Of a DNA stretch of 48,853 nt, positions 32,820-42,797 are shown piece by piece (within the stretch, counting starts at the first letter, position 1; the number at the start of each line of letters is the position of its first letter). This DNA comes from Hyphomicrobiaceae bacterium (GTDB lineage Bacteria > Pseudomonadota > Alphaproteobacteria > Rhizobiales > Hyphomicrobiaceae). Both the position numbers and the translations under genes were made by a program. The notes under the pieces are model-generated. The model saw only the letters and a list, made by a program, of their open reading frames with translations. It was not told the origin of the DNA and ran no database searches. The stretch covers positions 1-48,853 of the forward strand of contig JALHMB010000016.1 in assembly GCA_022844275.1 (NCBI GenBank), read 5' to 3'.

Positions 32820-33302
32820 TCAGCCCTTTGCGAGCGTTCTTGCCGCCGCGAGCACTTCTTCAGCGTGCCCTGGCACCTTGACCTTGTGCCAGACCTCCGC
32901 GACGTGTCCCTTGGCATCGATCAGGAAGGTCGAGCGGTCGACGCCCATGTACTTCCGCCCGTACAAGGATTTCTCGATCCAGACGCCGAACTTCTCGGCG
33001 ACGGCGTGATCCTCGTCGGCGGCAAGGCGGATGTCGAGGTCATGCTTCTCGCGAAACTTCTGATGCTTCTTCACGCTGTCGGGCGAGATGCCGACGACGG
33101 CGACACCTGCGCGCTTGAAATCGGGCGCGAGGCGCGTGAAGTCCTTGGCCTCGGTCGTGCAGCCAGGCGTATCGTCCTTCGGGTAGAAGTAGATGACCGC
33201 CAGCCGTCCAACGAGATCCTTGGAGCTGACGTGGCCGCCATCATCCGTCGGGAGCTTGAAGGCCGGCACCTTGGCGCCTTTCTCGACCGGGCCTGTGGTC
33301 AT
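32820..33302 (-). CDS. Bcp/PrxQ-family peroxiredoxin, one-cysteine form
   Basis: Reduces hydrogen and organic peroxides using thiol donors in the cytoplasm. The 160-residue protein has the active-site segment YFYPKDDTPGCTTEAKDFT with peroxidatic Cys48 and the conserved FGVWIEKSLYGRKYMGVDRS. The position five residues after Cys48, which is the resolving cysteine in E. coli Bcp, is Lys, and Cys48 is the only cysteine in the protein. It must therefore be resolved by another thiol molecule. The ATG at 33302 matches the family start; the frame runs upstream to a GTG at 33356. Confidence 0.92.
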   Translation of the reverse strand: MTTGPVEKGAKVPAFKLPTDDGGHVSSKDLVGRLAVIYFYPKDDTPGCTTEAKDFTRLAPDFKRAGVAVVGISPDSVKKHQKFREKHDLDIRLAADEDHAVAEKFGVWIEKSLYGRKYMGVDRSTFLIDAKGHVAEVWHKVKVPGHAEEVLAAARTLAKG

Positions 33303-33677
33303 CGGGGATATGCCTTCCTTCGGTCGTTTTCCTGCACTGATCGTCAGCCAAGTCAAACGGGACGCGCTCGCCCGCCTGTTAAGGCATCTGGTACCGAATC
33401 ATGCTGAGCATGCCAAGGATAGCTGCTACCCGGTTGCGGCTGATTACGCGGCGCCGCTCAGTTGCTGTCAAGCATCTGGCACGACGCAATAAAGACGCAT
33501 TGCTGGGGCACCTCTCAATGAGACGCCTGGGGGTAAACCGTAGTGCTGGTTCCTGAGCCGATTGCCTGCCGATTGCCTCGTCATGAGGGGACAGCGGCTC
33601 GGGTCTTGAGGGATTCTTGGACCGTCAACGGGTTAAGGCTGATCGGCCAGGACCTAATCGGCTAGGGGAAGTCGGCG
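33303..33677. other. Intergenic region between bcp-like and DUF3971 genes
   Basis: This is 375 bases holding the divergent starts of two genes and no credible gene of its own. A short direct repeat, CCGATTGCCT twice in tandem (about 33560-33578), lies near its right third. TTGACT stands on the minus strand near 33355 but has no good -10 partner. I see nothing else of note. Confidence 0.35.
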
Positions 33678-36600
33678 ATGCATGGCCATCTCGGCCAAGC
33701 GAGCGGTGGTACCGATGGCAAGCCCGGTCCAGCAGTGCTGCCTGCTGCGCCGCCCGAAGTGATTCGCACCGAGGCAAAGCCGGGCGTGCGCCGCGGGCGA
33801 GGGGCACCGAGAGTCCTCGGGCTTTGCGCGCGTGGCGTTTTTGGGATCGTCGCGATTGTGGTGTCGCTCGCGGTGCTTGCTGTAGGGCTTCTGTATCTGC
33901 GCCTGCTGAGCAGTCCGATTTCGGTTTCGTTCCTCGTCGAGCCCATGCAGCGCGTGCTCAACGAAGATATGCCGGGCGTCCAGTTCCAGATCGAGGACGC
34001 CATCATCCAACTCTCGCCTCAGGGCGGTGTGGAGCTTCGACTGACCAGCGTGCGTGTGACCGAGGATACGGGCAGCGTGGTGGCGCTCGCCTCGCGCGCC
34101 TCCGTCCAGCTCAGTCTGCGCGCACTGCGCACGGGCCGCATCGCGCCATCACGCATCGACCTCCTGGCGCCGCGCGTGGTGTTGTTCTCGTCCGATCGGC
34201 CGTCCTACATGCTCGGCTATGGTCACGACCTGCAGGGCCGCACGCTCACGATGCCGACCGCGCCCGAGAGCGCGAGCAAGAGCGTGTCCAGCACGGCGCC
34301 GCAGCAGGCAACCGAGGTCGCCAAGACCGTCACGATCATGCGCGACCGCATTGACGCGGTCCGCCAGGTCGCCGAGATCGCAGCCGAGATGCGCCGCCGC
34401 AAGGGTGCCGCGTCCTATTTGGAGACGCTAGGTCTCAAGGATGCCTCTCTCATCGTCTCGGACGACGGGCAGCAGGCACTGCTCCAGGTTCCGAGCCTCG
34501 AGCTCACGCTCCGTCACAATTCGCAGCGTAGCGTCATATCGGGTGCAGGGACGCTGGCGGGTACGGGCGACCCGTTCAAGTATCGCTTCCGCATGGAGGA
34601 CTCCGAGCGCCGCGATCGCCTGACGCTCAACGTCGAAGTCGAGGAGTTGGTGCCGCGAACCCTCTCACTCGGACATGCAGGGTTCGAGCTTTTCGAGGGC
34701 CTCGAACTGCCGCTCGTCGGGCGCGGGTCGATCGAGCTCTCGCGCCAGGGTGATGTGATCAGCGGCACGTTCGAAGTCTCCCTTGGCAGCGGGCGCGTGC
34801 ACTTGCCGTGGCTCGGCAAGGTGCCACTGGAACTCGCGGGCGGCGAGATCAAGGCGAGCTATATCGGCGGGGAGCGCCGGCTCGTGATCGCGCCGTCAAC
34901 GCTGCGCTGGCGCGGGAGCCACGCAACCATCAAGGGTGAGGTCGCGCCTGCTGCCAGCAGCGACGGGGCCGCCGGCTGGCGCTTCGAGGCGCAGGGCGTC
35001 GACGGAATGTTGACGGCCGAGGATCTCGGTGCGCCGCCGCTGCCGCTCTCCTCGTTGGCCGTGCGCGGTACCGCATTCCCGGCAAGTGGTCACGTCGAGG
35101 TTTCCGAGTTTCACATGGCGGCCGGAGAAGCCAAGGTAGCCATGGTCGGGACTGTCGCAGCGTCGGGCAGCGACCGTATCGCGCGCCTCGACGGACGCAT
35201 CGGTCCGATGTCGCTCGATGCGCTCAAGGCCATGTGGCCGCAGGGGCTGGCGCCTCAGACCCGCAATTGGGTTGCGAACCACATCGTGACCGGCCGGCTC
35301 AGCGGCGGCGCCTTCAGCATGACGAACGAACGCCGTGATCGCATCGATCCGCGTGATCCGTCGGCCTTCCGGGAGCGCGCGGTGTCGCTGACGCTGGACG
35401 GCGAGCAAGTGAGCTTCGAATACCTCAAGGGTATGCCGCTGCTCGAGGCGCGAGAGGCGCGGCTGACGGTCGAGGGCACGACCGTATCCCTCAAGATTCC
35501 CACTGGTATCATCAGGTCGTCGCCGACGCAGTATCTCCAGGTCCAGGATAGCGGCTTCACCGTGACAGGCTCCGATGACCTACGTCCGAGGGCGCGCGTC
35601 GATGTACGCCTCGCAGGATCGGCGAGCGCGCTCGCGGATATTTTCAGCCGCCCGCCGCATGAGTTGGTGAGCAGTGGCTGGCTCGAAAGTACGGGCTTCG
35701 ACGGCAAGCTCGACGCGCGCTTCAGCGCCGTGTTCCCGATGTACCCCGATCTGTCCATGCAGGACGTGCAGATCGTCGAAGGCAAGGCGAGCATCGTCGA
35801 GGGGCAAGCACGAAAGGTAATGGGGCGCTACAACGTCACGGGCGCGTCGCTGAAGGCGGAAGCCCGCGACAATGGCGTCGATGTCGTTGGTGAAGCCCTG
35901 CTCGACGGCGTGCTTGCCAAGCTTGGCTGGCGCTACGCATTTGCCGCGGGTGCGCCGGCTGATGCGCAAGGTCTTCGTCTGCGCGCCAAGCTCGGCAACA
36001 GCGAACGCGCCCAGCTCGGCTTGCTGATGGGCGATCTTGTCAACGGCGAAGTGGATGTCGACCTGACCGTGCGGCCCGGTGATGACGATGGTCAGTTCGC
36101 CCGCGTGACTGCCGATCTGACCGCAGCCGAGATCCAACTGACCGATCTCGCGTGGTCCAAGCCCGCAGGGCAGCGCGCGGAGCTCAGGTTCGATATCGGC
36201 AAGCGGCGCGAGGGCCATCTCGTGCTGCAGAACTTCCGGCTCGACGGCGATACCATCGGCGTCAGCGGGTGGGTTGCGCTCGGCGCCGACAACCGCCCGG
36301 TCGAGTACTTCTTCTCTGACTTCTCGCTCAACACCGTTAGCAGTCTGACCGTCCGCGGTATCCTACGGCCGGACCGCATATGGGAGATCAAGGCCAACGG
36401 TCCGCGTTTCGATGCGCGCAACGTCTTCGGCGGCTTCCTGAGCGTCAATTCGGGCGCGCGCCATGAGAGCAATGGTCAGCACCAATCCGTCGGTCTCGAT
36501 CTCGAAGCCAAGGTCGATACGGTGACAGGCGTGCCGGATGTCTATGTGCGCACCAACTCCGATCCGCGCTTGCGGGGCGTGCAACTGAAGCTCGTCTCGC

Positions 36601-37553
36601 GCGGCGGCCAGGTGCGGGAGATCGACTTCAGCGGCCGTCATGAAAATGGGCGGCTGCTTCGTGCGTCGCTGAAGCCGGCCGCCGGTGCGCCGCGCGTTTT
36701 CACCGTCGACGCTGAGGACACGGGCGAGGCGCTGAAGCTCATCGGCATCTACCGCAGCATGCGTGGCGGCGAGGGCCGGCTCGAGGTCAATCTCGATGGT
36801 GTCGGCGCGGCGGAGCGGCGTGGCACGATGCGCGTGCGCAGCTTCTTCATCATGGGCGATCCCGTTGTGAGCGACATGGCGTCCGCCTACAGCGACAGCG
36901 GTCAGCCGGCGATCAAACAGGGATCGCGCGGGCAACAGGTGACGCGTGAGCAGATCGAGTTCGATCGCCTTCGCGCCTCTTTCGCGACCGGCAATGGTCA
37001 GCTCGTGATCGAGGAGATGGAGGTCGTCGGGCCTATTCTCGGTGCCACATTGCGCGGCAAGCTCGACTATCGCAGCGAGCAGGTGCATCTCGGCGGCACT
37101 TACACGCCGCTTTCGGGGATCAATCGCGCTCTTTCGGGTGTACCACTCTTCGGCGAGGTGCTGACTGGTCCGCGGCGCGAAGGCATTGTCGCGATGACGT
37201 TCGCCATCCAGGGGCCGATGAGCAGTCCGCAGTTCGTTCCCAATCCGCTGTCGCTGATGACGCCGGGCTTCCTGCGAGAAATCTTCCAGATGGCGCCAAG
37301 CAATCCGACGGTCACGCCGGGGCGTCTCCCCACGCAGACCAAGCGTTCGCCGCAGCCGCAGACGTTGGCAAGTCCACCGACTACTGGCCCGGCCGAGACG
37401 CCGGCCGGATCGCCGCCTCAAGCCGCGCCGGAGGCTGATACTACAAAGGCCGCACCGAAATCACGGACGCGAACAAAAAAAGTCACGCCTGAAGTTACAA
37501 ATGGCTGGGCAGCGACGACGGACCCGCGCACCGGCGCGCCTCAGCGCAACTAA
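33678..37553 (+). CDS. Large AsmA-superfamily (DUF3971, YhdP-like) envelope protein
   Basis: A 1291-residue protein anchored in the inner membrane by one helix (about 53-76) with a very long periplasmic part. It has the DUF3971 region in the first half and the AsmA C-terminal-like domain near the end. The latter includes FDRLRASFATGNGQLVIEEM, GPILGATLRGKLDYRSEQVH and INRALSGVPLFGEVLTGPRR. YhdP, TamB and AsmA proteins form beta-groove bridges that move phospholipids to the outer membrane. Length is similar to E. coli YhdP (about 1266). The C-terminal 90 residues are Pro/Thr/Lys-rich. The start ATG at 33678 follows AGGGGAAG. It stands alone as a transcription unit. Confidence 0.88.
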   Translation: MHGHLGQASGGTDGKPGPAVLPAAPPEVIRTEAKPGVRRGRGAPRVLGLCARGVFGIVAIVVSLAVLAVGLLYLRLLSSPISVSFLVEPMQRVLNEDMPGVQFQIEDAIIQLSPQGGVELRLTSVRVTEDTGSVVALASRASVQLSLRALRTGRIAPSRIDLLAPRVVLFSSDRPSYMLGYGHDLQGRTLTMPTAPESASKSVSSTAPQQATEVAKTVTIMRDRIDAVRQVAEIAAEMRRRKGAASYLETLGLKDASLIVSDDGQQALLQVPSLELTLRHNSQRSVISGAGTLAGTGDPFKYRFRMEDSERRDRLTLNVEVEELVPRTLSLGHAGFELFEGLELPLVGRGSIELSRQGDVISGTFEVSLGSGRVHLPWLGKVPLELAGGEIKASYIGGERRLVIAPSTLRWRGSHATIKGEVAPAASSDGAAGWRFEAQGVDGMLTAEDLGAPPLPLSSLAVRGTAFPASGHVEVSEFHMAAGEAKVAMVGTVAASGSDRIARLDGRIGPMSLDALKAMWPQGLAPQTRNWVANHIVTGRLSGGAFSMTNERRDRIDPRDPSAFRERAVSLTLDGEQVSFEYLKGMPLLEAREARLTVEGTTVSLKIPTGIIRSSPTQYLQVQDSGFTVTGSDDLRPRARVDVRLAGSASALADIFSRPPHELVSSGWLESTGFDGKLDARFSAVFPMYPDLSMQDVQIVEGKASIVEGQARKVMGRYNVTGASLKAEARDNGVDVVGEALLDGVLAKLGWRYAFAAGAPADAQGLRLRAKLGNSERAQLGLLMGDLVNGEVDVDLTVRPGDDDGQFARVTADLTAAEIQLTDLAWSKPAGQRAELRFDIGKRREGHLVLQNFRLDGDTIGVSGWVALGADNRPVEYFFSDFSLNTVSSLTVRGILRPDRIWEIKANGPRFDARNVFGGFLSVNSGARHESNGQHQSVGLDLEAKVDTVTGVPDVYVRTNSDPRLRGVQLKLVSRGGQVREIDFSGRHENGRLLRASLKPAAGAPRVFTVDAEDTGEALKLIGIYRSMRGGEGRLEVNLDGVGAAERRGTMRVRSFFIMGDPVVSDMASAYSDSGQPAIKQGSRGQQVTREQIEFDRLRASFATGNGQLVIEEMEVVGPILGATLRGKLDYRSEQVHLGGTYTPLSGINRALSGVPLFGEVLTGPRREGIVAMTFAIQGPMSSPQFVPNPLSLMTPGFLREIFQMAPSNPTVTPGRLPTQTKRSPQPQTLASPPTTGPAETPAGSPPQAAPEADTTKAAPKSRTRTKKVTPEVTNGWAATTDPRTGAPQRN

Positions 37554-37574
37554 TGAGCTAAGCGAACGTGCCGT

Positions 37575-38612
37575 TCAGCGACGCCGCTCACCCGAGCTCG
37601 CGAAAGTCGGTACCTGGAAACGCCGACGGTAGGCGCCGGGTGTCATGCCCGTCACGCGCTTGAAGAGCCGCCGGAAGAATGCCGCATCCTCATAGCCGAC
37701 CTTCCAGCTGATCTCATCGGCCGATGCATCCGTGCGCTCGAGGCGCCGCTTCGCGTCCTCGATCCTCAGGCGCTGGACATAGTCGATCGGCGAAAAGCCA
37801 GTCGCCTCCGTGAAACGCCGCTTGAACGTGCGCTCGGCGAGACCCGAGCGCCGCACCATCTCCTCGACGGGGCTAGCAACGGCGAAGTGCTGCGCGAGCC
37901 ACGCCTGCGCATCTGTGATCGAGGCATCGCCATGATCCCTGCGGCCCTCGAACACGATATAAGGTGCGAGGCCGTCGTGATGCCATTGCAGTGCGAAGCT
38001 CCGCGCTATCGTCTGAGCCGCCGTCGCGCCGACGTGCCGCGCTATGAGGTAGAGCACGAGGTCATGCCACGTCATGGAGGCGCCCGACGTGATCAGCTCT
38101 TCACGCTTGCCGGCAACGACCAGCACCCGTTCGGGGCTCAAGGGTATCTGCGGATAGGCGCGAGCGAACGCGTTCGCATAGCCCCAATGAACTGTCGTCT
38201 CCTGGCCGTCGAAGAGGCCCGTTTCGGCGAGCAGGAAGACACCTGAGCAGGCCGAGCAGAGCAGCGCACCTTTCGCGTGCATCTTGCGCGCCCAATCGAC
38301 GAGCGCCGGATAGCGGCCGCACTCCCAGCCGTTCGGCCCGAGCAAGATGGAGGGCACGATGATGATGTCGGTCGTCTCGATGTCGGCGATGGCGCGCCGC
38401 GCTTCGATGGGAACGCCGCTGACCAAAGACACGCTGCCGCGCTCAGTGGCGACGATGTCGACGGCGAAGGGAGGGTTCTCCGGCAACGACGGGTCCGTGC
38501 GTCCGAGCATCCGGAAGGAGCCCAGCACGTCATAGATGCCCGTGAGCGTCGAGATGACCGCGTCGGGGATGGCGATGAGGCTCACATGCAGCGGCCGCGT
38601 CCGGGGCGACAT
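37575..38612 (-). CDS. GlxA-family transcriptional regulator (DJ-1/PfpI plus AraC)
   Basis: A 345-residue regulator. An N-terminal DJ-1/PfpI-like domain (about 1-190, with the nucleophile-elbow-like LLCSACSGVFLLAETGL) is followed by an AraC-type pair of helix-turn-helices (about 225-325). The latter are seen in VEEMVRRSGLAERTFKRRFT and the conserved WKVGYEDAAFFRRLFKRVTG. Members act on adjacent genes in response to small metabolites. The ATG at 38612 follows CAGGAG; the frame to 38735 is unsupported. It diverges from the methyltransferase gene 122 bases away, which is its likeliest target. Confidence 0.92.
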   Translation of the reverse strand: MSPRTRPLHVSLIAIPDAVISTLTGIYDVLGSFRMLGRTDPSLPENPPFAVDIVATERGSVSLVSGVPIEARRAIADIETTDIIIVPSILLGPNGWECGRYPALVDWARKMHAKGALLCSACSGVFLLAETGLFDGQETTVHWGYANAFARAYPQIPLSPERVLVVAGKREELITSGASMTWHDLVLYLIARHVGATAAQTIARSFALQWHHDGLAPYIVFEGRRDHGDASITDAQAWLAQHFAVASPVEEMVRRSGLAERTFKRRFTEATGFSPIDYVQRLRIEDAKRRLERTDASADEISWKVGYEDAAFFRRLFKRVTGMTPGAYRRRFQVPTFASSGERRR

Positions 38613-38734
38613 GCGGGGCTCCTGGCACAAAAGAACCGTCTGTGGCCAGTCTCGCACTGCCGCGCTCTGAGGCCAATCGCCATTGTCCGCGCACTCGGCG
38701 CAAGGGCGCACCGGGATTGTGATGGAGCAGAACA

Positions 38735-39793
38735 ATGACGTTAAATCAGCAGAAGCTCGACGCCCTCGTCGGGCGCCTTATCGGCGAGATTTCAGCCGGT
38801 TATGGCGGGGTCATGGTGGCCATCGGCGACAAGCTCGGCCTCTACAAGTGCATGGCCGGCGCGGGACCGCTAAACTCGCGGGAAGTCGCGCGGCGGAGCG
38901 GTTGCGCCGAGCGGTACGTGCGCGAATGGCTCAACGCACAAGTCGCCGGCGGCTACGTGGACTACCATCCCAGCTCCGCGACCTACGAGCTGACGGCCGA
39001 GCAGGCCGTTGTCCTGGCGGATGAGCTGAGCCCAGTGTTTCTGCCGTACGCCTGGCAGATCGTGGCCTCCATGTGGGCCGACGAGGCGAAGACGCTCAGC
39101 GCCTTCAGGACAGGCAAGGGCGTGAGCTGGGGCGAGCATGACGAGCGCCTCTTCTGTGGTATCGCCGCCTTCTACCGCAATGCCTACAGCGCGAACCTCA
39201 TCGAGCATTGGCTGCCGGCACTGAGCGGCGTCACCGACAAGCTCGAGCGCGGCGCCCTCGTGGCGGATGTCGGCTGCGGTCATGGCCACTCGACGGTTCT
39301 CATGGCGAAGACATTCCCCAAGAGCCGGTTCTGGGGCTTTGACACTCACGAGGAGTCGATTGCCACTGCTCGGAAGGTTGCGCACGGGGCCGGCGTCGAG
39401 GATCGCGTCAGCTTCGGCGTGGCCAAGGCCGACACTTACGCCAAGCGAGACTACGACCTCGTGTGCTTCTTCGACTGCCTGCACGACATGGGCCGGCCGG
39501 TCGATGCCGTGCGCTATGCGGCGAGCGCACTGGCGGAGGACGGCACGCTCATGCTCGTCGAGCCTTTTGCCGGCGATCGTGTCGAGCAGAACATCGGGCC
39601 GATCGGGCGCCTCTACTACGCCGGCTCGACGACCATGTGCTGCGCGCACGCCATTTCCGAGAACGGCACGCACGTTCTCGGCGCGCAAGCAGGACCGCGC
39701 CAGCTCGAGGAGGTCGTGAAGGCCGCCGGGCTCGGCTCGGTGCGCAAGGCGCTCGAGACGCCGTTCAACCTCATTCTCGAAGCGCGGCATTAG
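38735..39793 (+). CDS. Class I SAM-dependent methyltransferase with N-terminal winged helix
   Basis: A 352-residue methyltransferase. Residues 15-95 form the winged-helix dimerisation domain found in O-methyltransferase-like and Rv2258c-like proteins (VAIGDKLGLYKCMAGAGPLN, then VREWLNAQVAGGYVDYHPSS). The Rossmann domain has motif I VADVGCGHGHSTVLMAK, the acidic motif II WGFDTHEESIATAR, and DYDLVCFFDCLHDMGRPVDA. The ATG at 38735 has a weak GGAG upstream. It is divergent from a GlxA-type regulator. The substrate is unknown; small molecules are more likely than nucleic acid or protein from the domain make-up. Confidence 0.88.
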   Translation: MTLNQQKLDALVGRLIGEISAGYGGVMVAIGDKLGLYKCMAGAGPLNSREVARRSGCAERYVREWLNAQVAGGYVDYHPSSATYELTAEQAVVLADELSPVFLPYAWQIVASMWADEAKTLSAFRTGKGVSWGEHDERLFCGIAAFYRNAYSANLIEHWLPALSGVTDKLERGALVADVGCGHGHSTVLMAKTFPKSRFWGFDTHEESIATARKVAHGAGVEDRVSFGVAKADTYAKRDYDLVCFFDCLHDMGRPVDAVRYAASALAEDGTLMLVEPFAGDRVEQNIGPIGRLYYAGSTTMCCAHAISENGTHVLGAQAGPRQLEEVVKAAGLGSVRKALETPFNLILEARH

Positions 39794-39905
39794 GGCTGTG
39801 CAATTTCACAAAGCGAATGGGCGGCTGTCACCCGAGGAACAGCCGCCTTTGATGCGCTCGCTTAAGACGACGTCATCCTTAACCAACACAAAGAGAGTAA
39901 CGACC

Positions 39906-40169
39906 ATGAGCACACAAGAACTTCCGATCGCCGAGATCATGATCACGTCGGCTCCTGCAGCCTCGGCCGCAGTACCCCGCCGCGTTGCGAACAATATGTG
40001 GGAGGCTGTCGCGTCCTACCTCTATCGGCGTGCGCTTCGGCGGGCCGAGAGAGAGCTGATGAGCCTCGACGATCGCATGTTGCACGATATTGGTATCACG
40101 CGCAGCGAGATCCCGTCGGCAGTGCGCAGGGCACGCGAAAATCTATTGATGCCGATCGTGCCGCACTGA
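39906..40169 (+). CDS. DUF1127 small protein
   Basis: An 87-residue protein ending in the DUF1127 (YjiS-like) domain: LYRRALRRAERELMSLDDRM, then LHDIGITRSEIPSAVRRARE. Such Arg-rich proteins are abundant in alphaproteobacteria, and several small ones bind RNA or influence sRNA turnover and carbon/nitrogen responses. The first 40 residues are Ala/Pro-rich and variable. The ATG at 39906 is preceded by AGAG; an upstream frame start at 39798 would add unlike residues. A strong terminator follows at 40184-40214. It probably has its own promoter in the 110-base spacer after the methyltransferase. Confidence 0.85.
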   Translation: MSTQELPIAEIMITSAPAASAAVPRRVANNMWEAVASYLYRRALRRAERELMSLDDRMLHDIGITRSEIPSAVRRARENLLMPIVPH

Positions 40170-40183
40170 TGCGGAGATTGATC

Positions 40184-40214
40184 CCGCACGGCTGCTCCCG
40201 AAGCAGCCGTGCGG
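40184..40214. terminator. Perfect 13-base hairpin between DUF1127 and tyrS
   Basis: CCGCACGGCTGCT (40184-40196) pairs exactly with 40202-40214 across five bases. It is followed by TGATCTCATTT on the plus strand. It lies between two converging stop codons and probably ends both transcripts. Confidence 0.7.
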
Positions 40215-40223
40215 TGATCTCAT

Positions 40224-41480
40224 TTACACCGGTCGCAGGAGAACGTGCTTCTTGCGACCGAGGCTGAGCTTGATCACACCATCGGCGGACACGTCGCCCG
40301 AGCGCAGCTTCGCCTTCTCGTCGCTGACGGCCACGTCGTTCACGCGCAGGCCACCTGCTTGAATCTGGCGGCGCGCTTCGCTGTTCGACTTCACGAGACC
40401 CGACGTCACGAACGCCGCGAGAATGCCGAGCTCGTTCTCGATGTCGGCGACAGGCACTTCGATCGTCGGCAGGCCTTCAGCACTCTCGCCCTGCTCGAAG
40501 GTGCGCCGGGCCGTTTCAGCCGCAGCCTCGGCTTTCTCGCGCCCATGCAGCAGCGCGGTCGCCTCGGTCGCAAGCGTCTTCTTCGCTTCGTTGATCTCGG
40601 CACCTCCGAGAGCCGCGAGCTTGGCGATCTCGCTCATAGGCAACAGCGTGAAGAGCTTCAGGAAGCGCGCGACGTCGGCATCCTCGGTATTCCGCCACAT
40701 CTGCCAGTAGTCGTAGACGGGGAGCTGATCCTCGTTGAGCCAGACGGCGCCGGCGGCGGTCTTGCCCATCTTGGCGCCGGAAGCCGTCGTGAGCAGCGGG
40801 CACGTGAGCGCGTACAACTGATGCGTGCCCATGCGCCGGCCGAGGTCGATGCCGGAGACGATATTGCCCCACTGGTCCGAGCCGCCCATCTGAAGGTTAC
40901 ACTTGTAGCGCCTCGCCAACTCCACGTAGTCGTAGGACTGCAGCAGCATGTAGTTGAACTCGATGAACGACAGCTCCTGCTCGCGCTCGAGACGCATGCG
41001 CGCCGAGTCCATCGAGAGCATCCGGTTCACAGAGAAGTGGCGGCCGACGTCGCGCAGGAACTCGATGTAGTTGAGTGGCGCGAGCCACTCGGCATTGTCA
41101 GCCATCACCGCGTCGTGGCGCGCGTCGCCGAACGAAAGGAACTTGGCGAAGACGGCCTTGATGCTCTCCTTGTTTGCCTCGATCTGCTCGATGGGGAGGA
41201 TGCGCCGCGTCTCGTCGCGACCGGAGGGATCGCCGACCCGAGTCGTGCCGCCGCCCATGAGCGTGATGGGCTTACCGCCGCCGCTCTTCTGCAGCCAGTG
41301 CAGCATCATGATAGAGAGTAGGTGACCGATGTGCAGCGAAGGCGCCGTGCAGTCATAGCCGACGTAAGACACGATCTCGCCCTTGGCGGCGAGGGCATCG
41401 AGCCCCTCGAAGTCCGAGCACTGGTGGATAAAACCGCGCTCTGCCAGGATATTGAGGAAGTCGGACGTGTGCTTCGTCAT
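40224..41480 (-). CDS. tyrS: Tyrosyl-tRNA synthetase
   Basis: Charges tRNA-Tyr with tyrosine. The 418-residue class I enzyme has the HIGH motif ([18 protein letters not shown]), [20 protein letters not shown] and [18 protein letters not shown] for tyrosine and tRNA binding. The KMSKS loop appears as KMGKT, as in other bacterial TyrS. A C-terminal S4 RNA-binding domain is seen in [20 protein letters not shown]. Length is normal. It diverges from anmK with a 74-base spacer; this tyrS-anmK back-to-back pairing is common in alphaproteobacteria. Confidence 0.98.
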   Translation of the reverse strand: MTKHTSDFLNILAERGFIHQCSDFEGLDALAAKGEIVSYVGYDCTAPSLHIGHLLSIMMLHWLQKSGGGKPITLMGGGTTRVGDPSGRDETRRILPIEQIEANKESIKAVFAKFLSFGDARHDAVMADNAEWLAPLNYIEFLRDVGRHFSVNRMLSMDSARMRLEREQELSFIEFNYMLLQSYDYVELARRYKCNLQMGGSDQWGNIVSGIDLGRRMGTHQLYALTCPLLTTASGAKMGKTAAGAVWLNEDQLPVYDYWQMWRNTEDADVARFLKLFTLLPMSEIAKLAALGGAEINEAKKTLATEATALLHGREKAEAAAETARRTFEQGESAEGLPTIEVPVADIENELGILAAFVTSGLVKSNSEARRQIQAGGLRVNDVAVSDEKAKLRSGDVSADGVIKLSLGRKKHVLLRPV

Positions 41481-41554
41481 GATATGAGGCTTTCGGTCGT
41501 ATCCCTGCCGCCATGGGGCAGCAGGGTCGGCGCAAATTGCACAGGAAGGCCGCC

Positions 41555-42658
41555 ATGGGCAAGATCAGGCGCGCGCTGGGGCTGATGAGCGGCACGTCCA
41601 TGGACGGCATCGACATCGCCCTCATCGAGACCGACGGCGAGGATCATGTCCGGCGGCTCGCGGCTGGGGGCGTGGACTACGAGCCGGCCTTCCGGGAGCG
41701 GCTTCGGGGGGCGCTCCGCGATGCAATAGGTATAAAGCAACGCGACGAGAGGCCAGGAAGCCTCGCCGCCGTCGAGGCGGAGCTGACCCGGCTTCATGCC
41801 GAGGCGGTCCAGCGCTTCATTGGCGACCGGATGCTGCAGCCCTCGGCCATCGATGTGATCGGCTTTCACGGGCAGACGGTTTTTCATGCACCGGATAGGG
41901 GGCTGACCGTCCAGATCGGCGACGGCCCGGCACTCGCCGCGGCGACGGGCATCGACGTGGTCCACGACATGCGTGCGGCCGACTGTGCTGCCGGTGGCCA
42001 GGGCGCACCGCTCGCGCCGGTCTATCACCGCGCGATGGCGTCGAAGGCTCCCAGCCGTCCTGTGGCCTTCGTCAATATTGGTGGCGTCGCCAATATCACG
42101 TGGATCGGCGAGGACGGCCGGCTGATCGCATTCGACACCGGCCCCGGCAACGCGATGATCGACGATTGGGTCATGAAGCGGACGGGAGCGAAGCGCGACG
42201 AGGATGGTGCGCTGGCAGGCCGCGGAACAGTGCATGAAGACTATGTATCCGCCTACCTGCGCCACGACCACTTCGCGGCGCGCGTTCCGAAGTCGCTCGA
42301 TCGCAATGCCTTCGATGTGGCGCTCGTCGATCCGCTCTCCCCGGAAGACGGCGCCGCAACTTTGACCGCCTTCACGGCCGCGTCGATCGCTCGGGCGCGC
42401 GAGCATGTGCCCCAAGAGCCGCAGATGTGGGTCATTGCCGGCGGTGGGCGCCGCAATCGCACGCTCATGTCGATGCTCGCGGGCTACGCGCAGTCCGCCG
42501 TCGTGCCTGTCGAGGCGCTTGGCTTCGACGGAGATGCCGTCGAGGCCGAAGCCTGGGCCTATCTCGCCGTGCGATCGCTGGACCGGCGGCCGATCACCTT
42601 TCCGGGGACGACCGGCGTGCGCGTGCCGTTGACTGGCGGCGTGCTCAGCCGCGCTTGA
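41555..42658 (+). CDS. anmK: Anhydro-N-acetylmuramic acid kinase
   Basis: Phosphorylates anhydro-MurNAc released during cell-wall recycling, yielding MurNAc-6-phosphate. The 367-residue sugar-kinase-fold protein has the ATP-binding start [18 protein letters not shown], the catalytic-Asp region [29 protein letters not shown] and [13 protein letters not shown], and a C-terminal ATP loop [13 protein letters not shown]. The ATG at 41555 follows AGGAAGG; the frame runs back to 41513 with no support. The next gene on the strand starts 140 bases later and encodes an unrelated TPR protein. Confidence 0.96.
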   Translation: MGKIRRALGLMSGTSMDGIDIALIETDGEDHVRRLAAGGVDYEPAFRERLRGALRDAIGIKQRDERPGSLAAVEAELTRLHAEAVQRFIGDRMLQPSAIDVIGFHGQTVFHAPDRGLTVQIGDGPALAAATGIDVVHDMRAADCAAGGQGAPLAPVYHRAMASKAPSRPVAFVNIGGVANITWIGEDGRLIAFDTGPGNAMIDDWVMKRTGAKRDEDGALAGRGTVHEDYVSAYLRHDHFAARVPKSLDRNAFDVALVDPLSPEDGAATLTAFTAASIARAREHVPQEPQMWVIAGGGRRNRTLMSMLAGYAQSAVVPVEALGFDGDAVEAEAWAYLAVRSLDRRPITFPGTTGVRVPLTGGVLSRA

Positions 42659-42797
42659 TCTGCTCCCGTATGTGCAACTATGTGACGGCCGCCGACGAAC
42701 GCGTAGTGCTCCACGGCTTTCGGGCGTCAAGGCGTTGCGAATCGATCCCTTTTCGCTGCAATTGCCTGAAGTTGGGAATCTGTGGAGGCGGGGTCGA

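Noticed and set aside
33466-33486. TGGCAC near 33478 as a second sigma-54 promoter
   Set aside because: No GC at the required ten-base distance, so it lacks the -12 element.
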